In this document: piece by piece, positions 1 to 11,890 of the stretch
How the letters are laid out: every line of letters starts with the position of its first letter
Position numbering within the stretch: the first letter of the stretch is position 1
Source: Heterohyrax brucei
Taxonomy: Eukaryota; Chordata; Mammalia; Hyracoidea; Procaviidae
Direction of reading: 5' to 3'
Assembly: GCA_028571685.1 (NCBI GenBank)
Contig: CM053162.1
Span: 3,352,001-3,416,000 of the forward strand
DNA length: 64,000 bases
Position numbers and translations under genes: made by a program
Notes under the pieces: generated by a model
The model's database searches: none
What the model saw: the letters and a program-made list of their open reading frames with translations, nothing else
What the model was told of the DNA's origin: nothing

Positions 1-1530
1 GAGTGTGAGTCCTGTTGATTGAAGACTTATTCTGCCTTCCTTAGATTCCAATTCTTTTGTGCCCATGTTAGCGGAGGGAGATAACCGCTGTCAGAGGCCT
101 ATGTTTCGCCATCATGTGTCTACACTGGCAGTGAGATGCTCAGAGCTGCTGGGAAACCACACACTGACAGAAACCCCCACTGGAACAGGCTGGTTCTCAT
201 GGATTGGGAGAAGCCATGCCAGAGAGCCAGCAACTCAGTTTGTAGCCAACAGTGTGTCCCCATGAATACATCTCATGGTGGCCTATTCACCGCTGCCTAG
301 CCAGGTTGCCAAGTCCTGGCTTCCCTTGAAATGGTCCATGGTGAGATGACTTTCGTCCTCAGCTGGCTTCTCCCTTCCCCTCTTATCTGCATCTCTCCAA
401 CTTCTACTTCCTCAGAATCTGTAGGTGGGTGGATCTTCTGCAGCTACTTCTACATGCTGGGGAAATTGGCTGATTGAGCCAAGTGTGATAGGAGTCATTT
501 GTTTTTAAGCTGCACATAAGCATCAGATGAGATTTATAGCACTTGCCTTCATGCTGAATCAACCCTCTGGGAGCCATTAAAGTTTTACTGCTCTGTGCAG
601 TGGCCTTGGCCGGAGTGGAACTAAGGAACCTGAAGTTGGAAAAGCTTTTTCTCTCATTGGTTTGTCACAAGGAGTATTGATGGAGAGAAAATAGAAAGAA
701 TTTTTGTTGTTGTTCTGGTGCCTCTTTTTGGTTTCAACTCTTTTCTATACTGCAGGAAGTTTTGGGATAACTTCCCATATAATTTCCACAACACACTAAG
801 CCTTCTCACTTCAGCGAAACTGATTCTCAGAGCGTATCTTTTCCAGGAAGTCTTTGTATGTTGATCAAATGGAAGCCAAGAGTTTTCCTGATAGTCCCTT
901 AGCTCTCTGGCTGGGCCCTCACCCTTTATCACTTCAGTAGTCTTAGCTCCAGATGTTGATGTCTGTTTTACTTCAGACCTCTTATTGTTGGATACATGTA
1001 CGGATGTTTTGATCTTAAGTCCTAAAATTATAGAAAGAAGTATTAGAAATTCTTCAGTTCATCTGGAGACGTTAATTAAATCATGTAAGTTCATGTTGCT
1101 ATGGTTATCCTGATGACAATCTATCATCGACAGAGTCTTTGGAAAGCGTGTTTTCCTGCTGCAGTTAAAATATAGATATATATATATACATGTATGCCGA
1201 TTTCAGCATTCTCCCTTTTCTCACTGGGCCTGCAGCTGAAATATTTAGACTTGCTTGCTTTCTGCTGGAAAGAGCTCGCTTACTGTCAGTCAGTAACAGC
1301 TACTGTATACTTGTCACATATCTACTAGAGCACTGGGGGCATGGTTTTTCCATTTATGGAGTTTATAACATAGCAGGAAAGACAGGTTTAAAATATGTCC
1401 TCTGAACAGTACCTGAAATGAAAATGTGAATTGGACTTGCTGATTATTTATTCACCGTGAGGGCCAAACCTCAAGCAAAATCTGTCCTCATTATAGTAGG
1501 ATACAATATACAGTGATTTATTAATTGCCA
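1..1530. other. Unique intergenic or intronic sequence
   Basis: No gene or recognisable repeat is seen. Open frames are short (under 95 codons), lack codon bias and match no family I know. A short TA-rich run lies near 1170-1195. Confidence 0.5.
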
Positions 1531-1765
1531 TTTTGGGCATCTATTTTATCTAAGCACTGAACTAAATACATAGGTTATTTCATTTTTATTCTGATCAAAA
1601 TCTCACAAGACATGTTTTGTTAGTTTCATTTCATAAATAAAGAAACCATAGCTTAGAGATGATAAGTAATAAGTCCAAGGTAGTACACCTAGCGAGTGAT
1701 TGAACAGAGCCTAGAGGCCAAGCTGAGGCCACTGTCTGGCCATTGTTCTCTCTGATGCATCTCAT
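1530..1765 (+). repeat. MIR SINE fragment
   Basis: The order of weak matches follows the MIR core and tail: a 'taagcactgaac' module, then 'cataaataaagaaaccatagcttagagatgataagtaa', then 'ccaaggtagtacacct'. These correspond to the 'gaggaaactgaggc ... taagtaacttgcccaaggtcacac' part of MIR. The copy is strongly diverged, as expected for a repeat older than the placental radiation. Confidence 0.6.
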
Positions 1766-1924
1766 TCTCAGGCCTGTAACGTCGGAAAGTTTCAATCACC
1801 ATTCATGCCTCATTGTACTTTCTAGCTGTTGGTTACTGTATAACGCATATACGCAGTCAAACATTAACAGAGGCTTCAGACTGGTAAAGTAGAGAGTCAG
1901 CATAAAAGAAGAGCCTCAAAGAGG

Positions 1925-2085
1925 TGGATTTATATAGCGGCTGCAACAATGGGCTTAAGTGACAAAACGATTGTTGGCATGGCGCAGGATTGTACAGTGC
2001 TGCATTCTGTTGTGCGTAGGGTCACTATGAGTCAGAACCAACTTGATGGCACTTAATAACAACAAGAGGCAAACATATAGAGTCC
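1925..2085 (+). mobile_element. RTE (BovB-like) LINE 3' end
   Basis: The sequence 'gcggctgcaacaatgggc ... attgttggcatggcgcagga ... cattctgttgtgcgtagggtc' followed by 'tgagtcagaaccaact' and an AACAAC tail is the C-terminal coding end plus 3' tail of the RTE family found elsewhere in this window. It is a 5'-truncated copy of about 160 bp. Confidence 0.7.
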
Positions 2086-2113
2086 CAAGTGTCTTAGTAG
2101 CTACCGTGGGTGG

Positions 2114-2634
2114 TGTCTTAGTTATCTAGTCCTGCTATAACAGAAATACCAGAAGTGGATGACTTTAACAGAGAGAAATTTGTCTTCTCACGGTCTAGGA
2201 GGCTAGAAGTCTGAATTCAGGATGCCAGCTCCAGGGGAAGGCTTTCTTTTTCAGCTCTAAGGGAATCTTTGTCATCAGTTTTTCTCTAGTCTATCAGCTT
2301 TATAGAACAGAAATTCCAGGTACAAGGAATGCTCTACTCCTGGCACTTTTTTCTTTGTGATAATGAGGTCCCCCTGACTCTCCACTTGTTTTGTTTTTAT
2401 TTTCCTATCTCTGAAGAGATTAAGACCCAACCTAATCATTTAGATTGAGTCCTGCCTCATTAACATAACTTCTTCTAATTCTCCCTCGGAACATCATAGA
2501 GGTAGGATTTACAACACGTAAGAAAATCACATTAGATGACAAAATGATGGACAACCATACAATAATGGGAATCATGGCCTAACCAAGTTGACATATATTT
2601 TATGGAGAGGGTAGGCCACAATTCAATCTGTGAA
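2114..2634 (-). mobile_element. Solo LTR, ERVL-MaLR-like
   Basis: Read on the minus strand it runs from about 'tgaattgtggcctacc' to 'ctagataactaagaca'. This is the organisation of MLT1/MaLR LTRs ('tgaattgtg...' at the start, 'tttctgttatag.. ctaagaca' at the end). It shares long stretches with the plus-strand LTR at 31109-31632, so the two are one subfamily. The right boundary is approximate and no clear target duplication was found. Confidence 0.65.
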
Positions 2635-2639
2635 AGATG

Positions 2640-3130
2640 GGAAGATGGCAGAAGAAGGATGTCATTTTTTAGTGGACACTGAGCTTCTGATAAAGATGAC
2701 TGGAAAATTTGGAAATGGGTGATTGTAACGGTTGCACAGTATGATGAATGTAACTGAATGATACATATTAAAAATACTGAAATGGCAAATGTTTTGTTTT
2801 AGACACACATACACGCTCACATAGGCTCACGAGTAAGTTCATGAACTCATCTTAGAAGAAGTGTTTCATAGCTCACTGCTGAATATTACTGTGGTCACCT
2901 TAGAAGTACTGCCCTTGGGAAGTTATACACTGACCCCAGGGCCAAGTCCACCCTTCAAAGCAATTTTGGAACTCTGTTTCTGGAATAGCCATCAAAACTC
3001 TCATCATATTACCCTTGATGTCCCAAATGTCATCAAATGTCTTCCTTTCAGTATTTCTTTTATATTTGGGTAAATAAAAAAGTGACAGTGAAAGTTCTGG
3101 GTGCTACATGGCAAATTGATACAGATGGTT
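2640..3130. other. Unannotated stretch
   Basis: No gene is seen. A 70-codon open frame at 2861-3073 has no recognisable family and is probably chance. Confidence 0.4.
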
Positions 3131-3460
3131 AAATTGTTCTTAATCACAATAGAATTTGTTTAAAAAGGAAAAAAAAAGAGAGAGAAGTCATTGGGGTCTA
3201 GATCAGGTGAGTAGGGAGAGTATGCCAATGCAGTTATTTGTTTACTGGCTAAAAGCTCTTTCACAGACAACTATACAATTGAGTTCAAGAATTTGCCACT
3301 GTGCCACTGTGCACAATGGCCATTTCATAAAAGATTCAAAAATTGCTTTGAAGGCTGAAATAGGTGCTGGCATTGGTGCATAGCTTCCCAAAGGGAGTAC
3401 TTCAAAGGGACCTTAGTGATAGTCATCAGTGAGGTATGTAGCATTTAGAAAAATTAAGTT
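3130..3460 (+). pseudogene. Mariner-like transposase relic (C-terminal end)
   Basis: The plus-strand translation near 3340-3430 contains a decayed version of the tryptophan- and cysteine-containing end of mariner transposases (pattern 'W-x-x-C-I-A-S-Q-x-E-Y-F-x-G'). It is followed by the stop-rich tail expected near the element terminus. Upstream sequence is consistent with the preceding 'F..WK' region but has stops and shifts. Transposase would cut and paste the element in the nucleus; this copy is dead. Inverted terminal repeats were not located, so the limits are approximate. The call rests on remembered family patterns and could be wrong. Confidence 0.4.
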
Positions 3461-3490
3461 CATGGGTTTAATTGTTGGACCTTGTGAGTG

Positions 3491-3532
3491 TATGTGTGTG
3501 TGTGTGTGTGCGTGCGTGCGTGTGAGTGTGCA
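3491..3532. repeat. (TG)n microsatellite
   Basis: An alternating TG run with CG interruptions ('tgtgtgtgtgcgtgcgtgcg'). Confidence 0.95.
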
Positions 3533-3534
3533 TA

Positions 3535-4335
3535 CCACAATAAAAAAAAATTGACATTGAAAATAATACTACTTAATTTGCTTACTTTGAAGGTAAAAAG
3601 ACAGTCAACATATATAAAATATTTGTTACTGTGCTTGACACATATTTGATAAAATTTAATTGTTTATCTTTCTTTATATGCCCAAAGCTATTCATAAGTA
3701 TTGGCATACTTAGCCTCATGATCCATAGGGTAAAAGCTATTAGTATACCATAGCTTAATTAAAGAGATATTTTCAGTCAGAGAGTAAGGGAAACACATAT
3801 TAGAGGCCTAGAAGTTTAGAGGATAAACTCAAAACAATGTACTACCAAATTCCTCCCAGGTTCCTCTCTAGAGGAAATATCCTCTTCTTGTTACTACAGA
3901 GGTTGTATGGTCAACATTCTTATTTGCAACAAGAAACCCTTTTTATTTGTCCTTCCAATTTTAAGACTAAGTTGGATATGAAACATTTGATTGTTAGCAA
4001 TTTTCTTAGGGACAGCTTTGCTTTTTTGCATCAACTAATCTCCCTGTCCCCAGTATTGCTCCTATGATATAAAGCTTTCAGAACTCTCGTCCTCTATCTC
4101 CAGTGTATTGTTTATCTTAGTCCCCATCTCCCCTGGCACAACATGAAGGTCAGGAACAAGATGGGAATGCCAAGTTTTTCCACGACAATTCTGACAAGTT
4201 TACATTCTCCAGCTTTTTTAATGAGGGCTGACCAGGCAAAATAAAACAAGTGGGAGGAATTTAAAATATATGTTAGATACAACAGGTATGTCTTGGTATT
4301 CTTGGCAAATACAGATCTTTTTAGTCTCATTAAAA
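3535..4335. other. Unannotated AT-rich stretch
   Basis: No gene or clear repeat is seen. The 76-codon plus-strand open frame at 3837 and the 72-codon minus-strand frame at 4112 look like chance. Confidence 0.4.
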
Positions 4336-4339
4336 TATA

Positions 4340-4440
4340 ATAAGAGTAGTTTATAGTATGATGATAATAGTTACAGTAATTTACTTAACCGTCCTGTATG
4401 TGCCAGGTGTGGTACTGGGCACTGGGCTATGATGTTAAGC
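4340..4440 (+). repeat. MIR/L3-type fragment
   Basis: 'gtatgtgccaggtgtggtac' followed by 'gggcactgggctatgatgtt' matches the 'tatgtgccaggcactgtgctaagc' module shared by MIR-class repeats. Confidence 0.5.
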
Positions 4441-4599
4441 CTTGTAAGTCGAACATGCCTATTTTGTGGCTGTCCTTAAGAATCCGATAAAAACCATAGG
4501 CAGACACCAAGGCCCACATGATCTACCTTTGCATGTTTCCTCAATTGTGTTTTATTTTATTCACTCTCCCACAAACATACAGCTGTCTTTCATGCCCAA

Positions 4600-4915
4600 G
4601 GGCATTTTCCTCTCCCTGGAAAGAGCTTCTACCGGGTAGGGTCTCCCTCCTTACAAACTTTATGTCTCTATTCAAGTTGCCTCCTCTATAGGCCTTCCCT
4701 TACTACACTTTGTAAATTCATTTCCCTTTAGTTTGGTCCATTGCCCTTATTGCTACCTAAGACTGTCTCATGTGTTTACAGTCTGACTTTGTCATTAGAA
4801 TTCCAAGCCTGCAAGAGCAAGGATTTTGTCTGTCTTGTTAACCTGTATTTCTACCAAGAGAAGTGTTTTAGATATAGCAAGGACTCAGTAAATATTTATG
4901 AATAGCTGAAAACAT
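4600..4915 (+). repeat. LINE-2 3' end
   Basis: The stretch ends with 'gcaagagcaaggattttgtc', then 'tgtatttctaccaagagaag', then 'gactcagtaaatatttatga'. This is the order of the L2 3' end ('gggcagggatttttgtc ... cagtaaatatttgttgaatgaa'). Upstream T/C-rich sequence with 'tccctggaaagagctt' fits too. Confidence 0.7.
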
Positions 4916-4956
4916 TGAAGGAATTAATATACAAACTGATGGCCTAGAGAGGTTAT

Positions 4957-5100
4957 ATTAGTTTCCTTGGGCTGCTGTAAGAAAATAACACAAACTGTAT
5001 GGTGTTAAATAATGGACTTCACTGTTTCACAGTTGGTAAGGCTAGACATCCGGATCAAGTATCTATGGGCCTCCCTCCAATGTCTCTGGGAGGTAATCCC
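4957..5100 (-). mobile_element. MLT1-like LTR, first part (split by L1 A)
   Basis: 'attagtttccttgggctgct', then 'tttcacagttggtaaggcta', match the reverse complement of the 3' part of an MLT1 (ERVL-MaLR) LTR. The match stops at about 5100 where the L1 3' end begins. The missing remainder reappears at 18115-18385. Confidence 0.65.
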
Positions 5101-6710
5101 TTCTTTTTATTTTTTAATACTTTGTTGTGATTTAAGTGAAAATTTACAATCCATGTCAATTTGTCATACAAAAACTTATACACACACTGTTATGTAAGTC
5201 TAGTTACTCTCCCCACCCTGTGACAGCAGACTCCTCTTTTTTACCTTGTATTTCTGATGTTCGTTCACCAGCTTCCCTTCCTTCTGCTCTCTAATCTTAC
5301 CTCCAGACAGGAGCTGCACAGGTGGCTTCATGTATTTACTAAGGCAAGAAGCACACTGCTTACCTATATCATTTTATATCTCATGGTCTGGTCCAATCTT
5401 GCCTGAAGAGTTGACTTTAGGACTGGTTTCAGGTTTGGGCTAACAGAGTCAAGAAGCCACATCTTCCAGGAACTCTCAAGGCTACTGGGCCACCAAGTAT
5501 AGTATTTTTAATAGACTTCTAGTTCTAGACACCCATTTTCCTCCTGCCACATCAGGGACTCTATGTTGTATTCCCTTACAGGGTAGTAATTGATGTGGCT
5601 GGATACCGTGAGTTGGAATTGGCTCAATGGCGCCAATTGGGTAGCAGTGGCTGGATAAAATCTAGTTCTTCTGGTCTCATACTGATGGAGTCTCTGGATT
5701 GTGTGGCCCTTTCTGTCTCTTGGACTCATAATTTCCTTATCTCTTTAATGTCTTTACTTCTCCTCTACTCCAGGTGATGTGGAGAAATTGGTGTTACTTT
5801 GATGGCTTCTTGCTAGACTTTTAAGACCCCTGAAGTAGGATGCAGAATATTTCATAGAAAATTATGTTACGCCAGTTGACCTAGATGTCCCCTGAAACCA
5901 TGGTCCCCAGGACCCTGCACCTGCTTTTTTGTCCTTCCAAGTGGTGAGCTATATTTAGGAAACCTCTTAGCTTTGGGTTTAGTCCAACTGTGCTGAACTC
6001 CCTTCTATTGCATGCTGCCCCTCCCTTCAGCTAGCCAAGTTCCTACCTAGTATTGAATCTATAAATGACATTGTCCCTCCCTACCTACACTTGTCTTTTC
6101 TTATAATAGTGGTCTCGTGCAATATTTGTCCTTTTGAAACTAATTTCACCCAGCATAATGCCTTCTGGGTTCCTCCACATTATGAGATGTTTCCCAAGAT
6201 CATCACTGTTCTTTATCATTGCATGATAGTCCACTGTATGAACATGCCATAGTTTGTTTATCCATTCACTCACTGATGGGCACCTGTGTTGATTCCATCT
6301 TTTTGTTACTGTGGACAGTGCTTCCATAAACTTTGGTGTGCATGTATGCATTCATGTTGCAAATCTTACATCTCTAGAATATGTTCCAAGAAGTGGAAAT
6401 ATGTGGATCATATGGTATTTCTATTTCCAGCTCTTTAAGAAAGCACCAAATTTCCAAAGTGGTTTTACCATTTTATGTTCCCACAATGTGTAAGTGTTCC
6501 AGTTTCTATACAGCCTCTCCAATGTTTATTGTTTTGTGTTTTTAGTATTAATGCTAGCTTTGTTGGGGTGAGATGGTGTCTTGTGGTAGTTTTGATTTGA
6601 ATTTCCCTAACATCTAATGATCATGAGCAATGCCTCATGTGTCTGTTAGCCACCTGGATGTCCTCTTTGGTGAAGTGACTCTTCATATCCTTTATACGTT
6701 TTTTTTAATT
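5101..6710 (-). mobile_element. L1 A, segment 1: 3'UTR and ORF2 C-terminus
   Basis: The left end carries the T-rich tail and afrotherian-type L1 3'UTR landmarks such as 'gtccccaggaccctgc' and 'cttataatagtggtctcg'. On the minus strand, 6085-6351 encodes the ORF2 C-terminal domain (residue pattern 'EWINKLWHVHTVDYHAMIKN'). The match breaks off at about 6710 in ORF2 and resumes at 8341. Confidence 0.85.
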
Positions 6711-8340
6711 ATGATTTTTTTTATTATGAGTTGGGACCATTTGCTGTACCCTCAGATGGCAGCTTTTAAGACCCCAGATTCCGCTCACCAGTGTGGGTAC
6801 AGAAGGCTCTCTTAGCAAAATGCTGGTTGTACCAATTTGACCTTGATTTCCCCCGAGAGCATGGTCCATGCCCCGCCCCCTACTGCCCCCCTCCCCCGCC
6901 AGCTGCTCTGTCCTTGCAATATTGGATTAAGATGGGGGGAGTAATCATGTTATGTTGAAGTCCAGTTAATATTGATTTCCTTTCTAATGTGTGCTGTCAC
7001 AGATTTCACCCAACCAAATTTCTATAAACTATCTAATCTAAACCCTTCCCTACCCACCCTCCCTCCCTCTCCTCCCATGCAGCCATCAAAGAATCTTCTT
7101 CTATGCATAAGTCTGTTTTTAAGTTCTTATCATAGGGGTCTCATACAATATTTGTCCTTTTGTTGCTGACTACTTTCACTTAGCATAATGTCCTCCAACT
7201 GAAGCCAGGTTATAAGATGTGTCCTAAAACCATCATTGTTCTTTACCATTGTGTAATGTTCCATTGAGTATATGTACCATAGTTTACCTATCCATTCCTC
7301 TGTTATTGAGTATCTGCATTGATTCCATCTTATTGTTTTTGTGGACTGTGCTACAATAAACGTTCATATGCATGTATCAGTTGGTGTGAATAGACTTCAT
7401 TCTATTGGGTATGTTCTAAGCAGTGGAATGACTGGGTCAAATGGTATGTCTAAATCTAGCTTTTTAAGGAAGCACCAGATTGTTTTTTTTTTTTTTTTTG
7501 CAATCCCACCAACAGTGTAGGAGAGTTCCAATTTCTCCACAGACACGCCAGCATTTGTTGTTTTGTGTTTTTTGGATCATGGCCAACCTTGCTGAGGTGA
7601 GATGGTATCTCATTGTAGTTTTGATCTGAATTTCTTTAATAGCTAAGGGTCGTGACCATGTGCGCATGTGTTTTTTGGCTGTCTGAATCTCCTCTTTAGT
7701 GAAGTGTCTGTCTATCTCCTTTACCCATCACTTGATTGGATTATTTATGTTTTTCTTATTGATATTTTGTAGTACCTTATAGATTATGGAGATCAGGCTT
7801 CAGTCTGACATAAAATTGCCAAATATTTTTTCATGTTGTGTGGGTGGCCTTTTAATTCTATTAATAAAGTCTTTGGATGAGCAGAAGTGTTTGATTCTTA
7901 GTAGTTCCCATTTATCTATTTTCTCTTCTGTTGTTTGTCATTTGTTTGACAGATTCTGAAGTCTGTCTACATTATGTATTAAAGCTTCCATTGTTGTTCC
8001 TACTTTTTCTTGGATGAGCTTTATCATTTTCTACTTGATATTTAGGTCTTTTATCCAGTTTGAGTTGGTTTTTGTATAAAGTGTAAGATATGGGTCTTGT
8101 TTCAATTTATTGCAGATGGATATCAAATTTTGACAGCACAATTTGTTGAAGAGATTATTTTTACCCCAGTTTAATGTTTTAGGGACTTTGTCGAATATCA
8201 CTTGTTCGTAGGAAGATGACGTCATCTCTGGGATCTAAATTCTGTTCCATTGATCGATCTGTCTCTTTTTGTACCAGTACCAGGATGTTTTGACTACTGT
8301 GGCAGTGTAATAGATTCTACTTTGCCAGCCAAGTACTGTC
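6711..8340 (-). mobile_element. L1 B, inserted into L1 A
   Basis: From 'gagttgggaccatttgctgt' (about 6730) the sequence starts over in an L1 3'UTR and runs through the ORF2 C-terminus (minus-strand remnants at 7464-7667 and 8031-8225) to about 8340. Parts of L1 A seen again after 8341 cover the same consensus region as 7740-8300, so this is a separate, 5'-truncated element. Its 3' end lacks the last roughly 600 bp of the 3'UTR seen in L1 C, which suggests internal polyadenylation or a deletion. The flanks share only a short AATT-like sequence. Confidence 0.7.
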
Positions 8341-9060
8341 GAATTGAGTTATTGGCCTATTTGTTATTAAGGTTTTGTGATATCTTGTAGATAATGGATA
8401 TTAGAAGCTAATTATATTTCTCATGGCCACGGTGTCTTTTTACTGTTTTGGTGAAATCTTTGGATGAGCATAAGTATTTGATATTTAGAAGTTCCCAGGT
8501 ATCCATTTTTTCTTCTAGTGTTTGTTTGTCATTACTAGTGTTTTGTATTCTGTTTATGGTATTAAGGCTCCCAGCATTGGCCCTATTTTTTATTCCATGA
8601 TCTTTATCTTTTTAGACTTCATAGTTAGGTCTTTGATCTATTTTGGTTAGTTTTTGTGCATGATGTGAAATATGGGTCTTGTTTAATTTTTTGCAGATGC
8701 GTATCTAGTTACGCAAACACCGTTTGTTAAAGATATTATCTTTTTGCCAATTTATAAATATTGGAACTTTATTAAATATCATCTTCTTGTAGGTAGATGA
8801 TTTTATATCTGGATTCTCAGTTCTTTTCTATTGGCCTATGTATCTATTTTTGTACCAGAACCAGGCTGTTTTGGCTACTGTGGCACTATAATAGGTTCTA
8901 AAATCAGGTAGTATGAGACTTACAGCTTTGTTGTTCTTGAGTACTATTTAACTTATCCAAGGTTTCTACCCTTTCAATATGAATTTGTTGATGCTTTTTT
9001 CCTCCACCTAATTAAAAAAAAAAATGCCACTGGAATTGTTATTAGTATTGTGTTGTATCT
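8341..9060 (-). mobile_element. L1 A, segment 2: ORF2 RT region
   Basis: Resumes exactly where segment 1 left the L1 ORF2 consensus ('gttattggcctatttgttat') and continues to the solo LTR at 9061. Stops and indels make it non-coding. Confidence 0.75.
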
Positions 9061-9562
9061 TGTTTTAGTCAACTAGGGCCGCTCTAACAGAAATACCACA
9101 GAGTGGATGGCTTTAACAAAGAAAGATTTATTCTTACACAGTCCGGTAGGTTGCAAGTCCATATTCAGGGTGTCCGCTCCAGGGGAAGGCTTTCCCCTTG
9201 TCGGCTCTGGATGAAAGTCCGGTATTGCATCAGTCTTTCTCCAGGGAGCGTCCTGATGCAAGAACCTCTGGTCTGAAGGATGCACTCTGCTCCTGGTGCT
9301 GCTTGCTTGATGGTAGCGAGATTCTCAAATTGTCCTTTGTTTCTTTTTCCTTTTATTCCTTGCAAGCTAAAAGCATTAAGGGTGGGGCAAGCCATAGTCC
9401 AGGGAGACTTCCTCTACAGCAGGAATTTACAGCCCCACCCTAATCCTTTAACATACAGGTTAGAAAAACCACACAATGGAGGACAGTCCCAAGATACTGG
9501 GAACCATATCCCAGCCATGTGACTGCACACATTTTTGGGGGGACACAATTCCAACCATGACA
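9061..9562 (-). mobile_element. Solo LTR (ERVL-MaLR-like) with 5-bp target duplication
   Basis: On the minus strand it starts TGTCATGGTTGG at 9562 and ends CTAAAACA at 9061, the TG...CA termini of an LTR. It is flanked by direct repeats TATCT at 9056-9060 and 9563-9567. Removing one TATCT and the LTR restores continuous L1 ORF2 sequence ('gttgtatctatagactgctt'). At 502 bp it fits an MaLR LTR. No internal viral sequence remains, so it is the product of LTR-LTR recombination. Confidence 0.85.
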
Positions 9563-10372
9563 TATCTATAGACTGCTTTGAGTAGAATCGACATTTTCAC
9601 ATTGTTGAGTCTTCCTATCCACAAGTAAAGTAGATTTCTTTACTAACATAGGTTTCTTGTAATGGCGTCTTATAATTTTTTTTGCATGGGTCATTTACAT
9701 TTCTGGTTGGATTTATTCCTAAGTGTATTATCTTCTCGAGGGCTATTGTACATGGCATGATTTCATGATTTCCTCTTTGATGTTATCTCTGTTGGTGTAA
9801 TGTAATCCAACTGATTTTTGTATGGTTATCTTGTATGTTGACACTTGCTGAACTCTCTTATTAGTTCCAGTGGTTTCTTCGTGGACTCTGTAGGGTTTTC
9901 TGTGTATAAGATCACGTGTTCTGTAAATAAAGATACTTTTACTTCTTTCTTAGCAAATGTGGATACCCTTTATTTCTTTAGCTTGCCTAATTGCTCTGGC
10001 TGGAAACTAATTTAGCATTTAACCTAATGTTAAATGAAAGCAGTGACAAAGGGTATCCTTGTCTGTTTCCTCTTCTCAAAGGGAATGTTTTCAGACTTTC
10101 TCCATTTAAGGTGATGTTGGCTGTTGGCTTTGTATAAATGTCCTTTATCATGTTGAAGAATTTCCCTTTTACTCCTATTTTGCTGAATATTCTTATCATA
10201 AATAGGTTTTGGATTTGTCAAATGCTTTTTCTGCATCAGTTGGTAAAATCAAATGATCGTTCTCTTTCATGTTGTTTATATGCTTGATTACATTGATTAT
10301 TTTTCTAATGTCGAATCAACCTTGCAACCCTGGTATGAATCCCACTTGGTGATAATGAATTCTTTCTTTTTT
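9563..10372 (-). mobile_element. L1 A, segment 3: ORF2 RT domain
   Basis: Minus-strand frames at 9987-10236 encode a reverse-transcriptase block including 'FNMIKDIYTKPTANITLNGE' followed by the 'RRGNRQGYPLS' motif (canonical TR.GCPLSPLLFN). There are stops and a frameshift. The match ends in a T-rich tract at about 10372 where L1 C was inserted. Confidence 0.8.
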
Positions 10373-10969
10373 AAATAGCTTTTTAAAATTATTATTATGA
10401 TTCAGTGAAAATGTACATTCCCATATAAATTTGCATGCCCACCAATATGCAGCGCCCACTTCTCTCCCTGCCTTGTGACAGCACACTCTTCCTCTCTGCT
10501 CCATGCATATCTTATCCTCCCAATAGTCTCCTATCCCCTCCTCTCCACCCACTCCCCTGCCTCCAGTAAGAGGTTAGCAGGACATCCTATGGATACATAG
10601 AACCATAAAATGCACACTTGATATGGTCACTCTGTGTCATGAAGTCCAATGCATTCCTGTTCAAAGAGTTGATCTCCATTATGATTCATGAACAGGGGCA
10701 GCTTCAGGGCCAAGGTCCACGTTCCCAGGGAAACTCCAAGGCCCCTGGACCATCAGTTGCAGTCTTTTAGTGGAGATCTCAGGGTGTACCCCTTTTTGTT
10801 CTTGTGTTGCCAGTGAGACTCAACTTTGTGAGCTCTATCACAGCTATCACTGGTGGTGGCTGGGCACCATCCAGTTCTTCCAGTCACAAGTCGATGTAGT
10901 CACCCACTCACATGGGTCTGTCTGTCTTCTGGGTTCTCTTCCCCCCTGGCCATTTTGGTCCTTGGTGAT
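10373..10969 (-). mobile_element. L1 C, segment 1: 3' end
   Basis: A full L1 3'UTR end on the minus strand. It starts in an A/T-rich tail, then 'gattcagtgaaaatgtacat', then the pyrimidine-rich 3'UTR with 'ctggtggtggctgggcacca'. It is flanked by a likely target duplication TTCTTT(C)TTTTT at 10360-10372 and at 14668-14677. It is interrupted by an ERV-L provirus at 10970. Confidence 0.8.
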
Positions 10970-11890
10970 TGCAACAGGTTCAGGCTGCTGTGCAGGCTGC
11001 CCTGCCACTTGGGCCATACGATCCAGCTGATCCAATGGTGCTTGAGGTGTCAGTGGCAGATAGAGATGCTGTTTGGAGTCTTTGACAGGCCCTTATTGGC
11101 GAATCACATCGCAGACCTTTAGGATTTTGGAGCAAAGCTCTGCCATCCTCTGCAGATAACTACTCTCCTTTTGAAAAACAACTTTTGGTTTGTTACTGGG
11201 CCTTAGTAGAGACTGAACGCTTAACCATGGGACACCAGGTTACCATGCGTCCTGCGCTGCCTATCATGAACTGGGAATTGTCTGACCCACAGAGTCATAA
11301 AGTTGGACGAGCACAGCTACACTCCATCATTAAATGGAAGTGGTATATACGAGATTGGGCCCGTGCAGGACCTGAAGGCACAAGTAAGTTGCATGAGGAA
11401 GTGACCCAAATGCCCATGGTCTCCACTCCTGAAACATCACCACCTGTCTCCTAGTTTGCACCTATGGCCTCATGGGGAATTCCTTATGACCAGCTGACTG
11501 AGGCAGAGAAAACTTGTGCTTGGTTTACAGATGATTCTGTGCGATATGCTGGCACCACTCGAAGTGGACAGCAACAGCACTACAGCCCCTTTCTGGGACC
11601 TCCCTCAAGGACAGTGGTGAAAGCAAATCCTCCCAGTGTGCAGAACTTCGAGCAGTGCATATGGTTGTTCACTTTGCTTGGAAGGAGAGGTGGCCAGATG
11701 TGCGGCTGTATACCGATTCATGGGCTGTGGCCAATGGCTTGGCCAGTTGGTCAGGGACTTGGAAGGAACATGATTGGAAGGTTGGAGACAAGGATTTATG
11801 GGGTAGAGGTATGTGGATAGACCTCTCTGAATGGGCCAAAGAAGTGAAAATATTTGTATCTCATGTGAATGCTCATCAAAAAGTAACCTC
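10970..11890 (+). pseudogene. pol: ERV-L pol: RT C-terminal part and RNase H (broken)
   Basis: The first part encodes the end of the RT/connection region in one frame, with an in-frame stop at 11083 and another at 11452. RNase H follows. Its first catalytic aspartate lies in 'FTDDS' (about 11524-11538), the glutamate in 'AELRAVH', the next aspartate in 'LYTDSWAVA' (about 11710), and the last near 'NNQVD' (about 11910). A frameshift near 11562 moves the reading frame inside RNase H. In the virus this domain removes RNA from the RNA-DNA hybrid during reverse transcription. The catalytic positions are readable, but the chain is broken by two stops and one frameshift. Confidence 0.85.

Noticed and set aside
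11464..11820. Continuous 118-codon frame at the start of RNase H as a separate gene
   Set aside because: Its second half is an out-of-frame reading after the frameshift near 11562; only the first part is RNase H.
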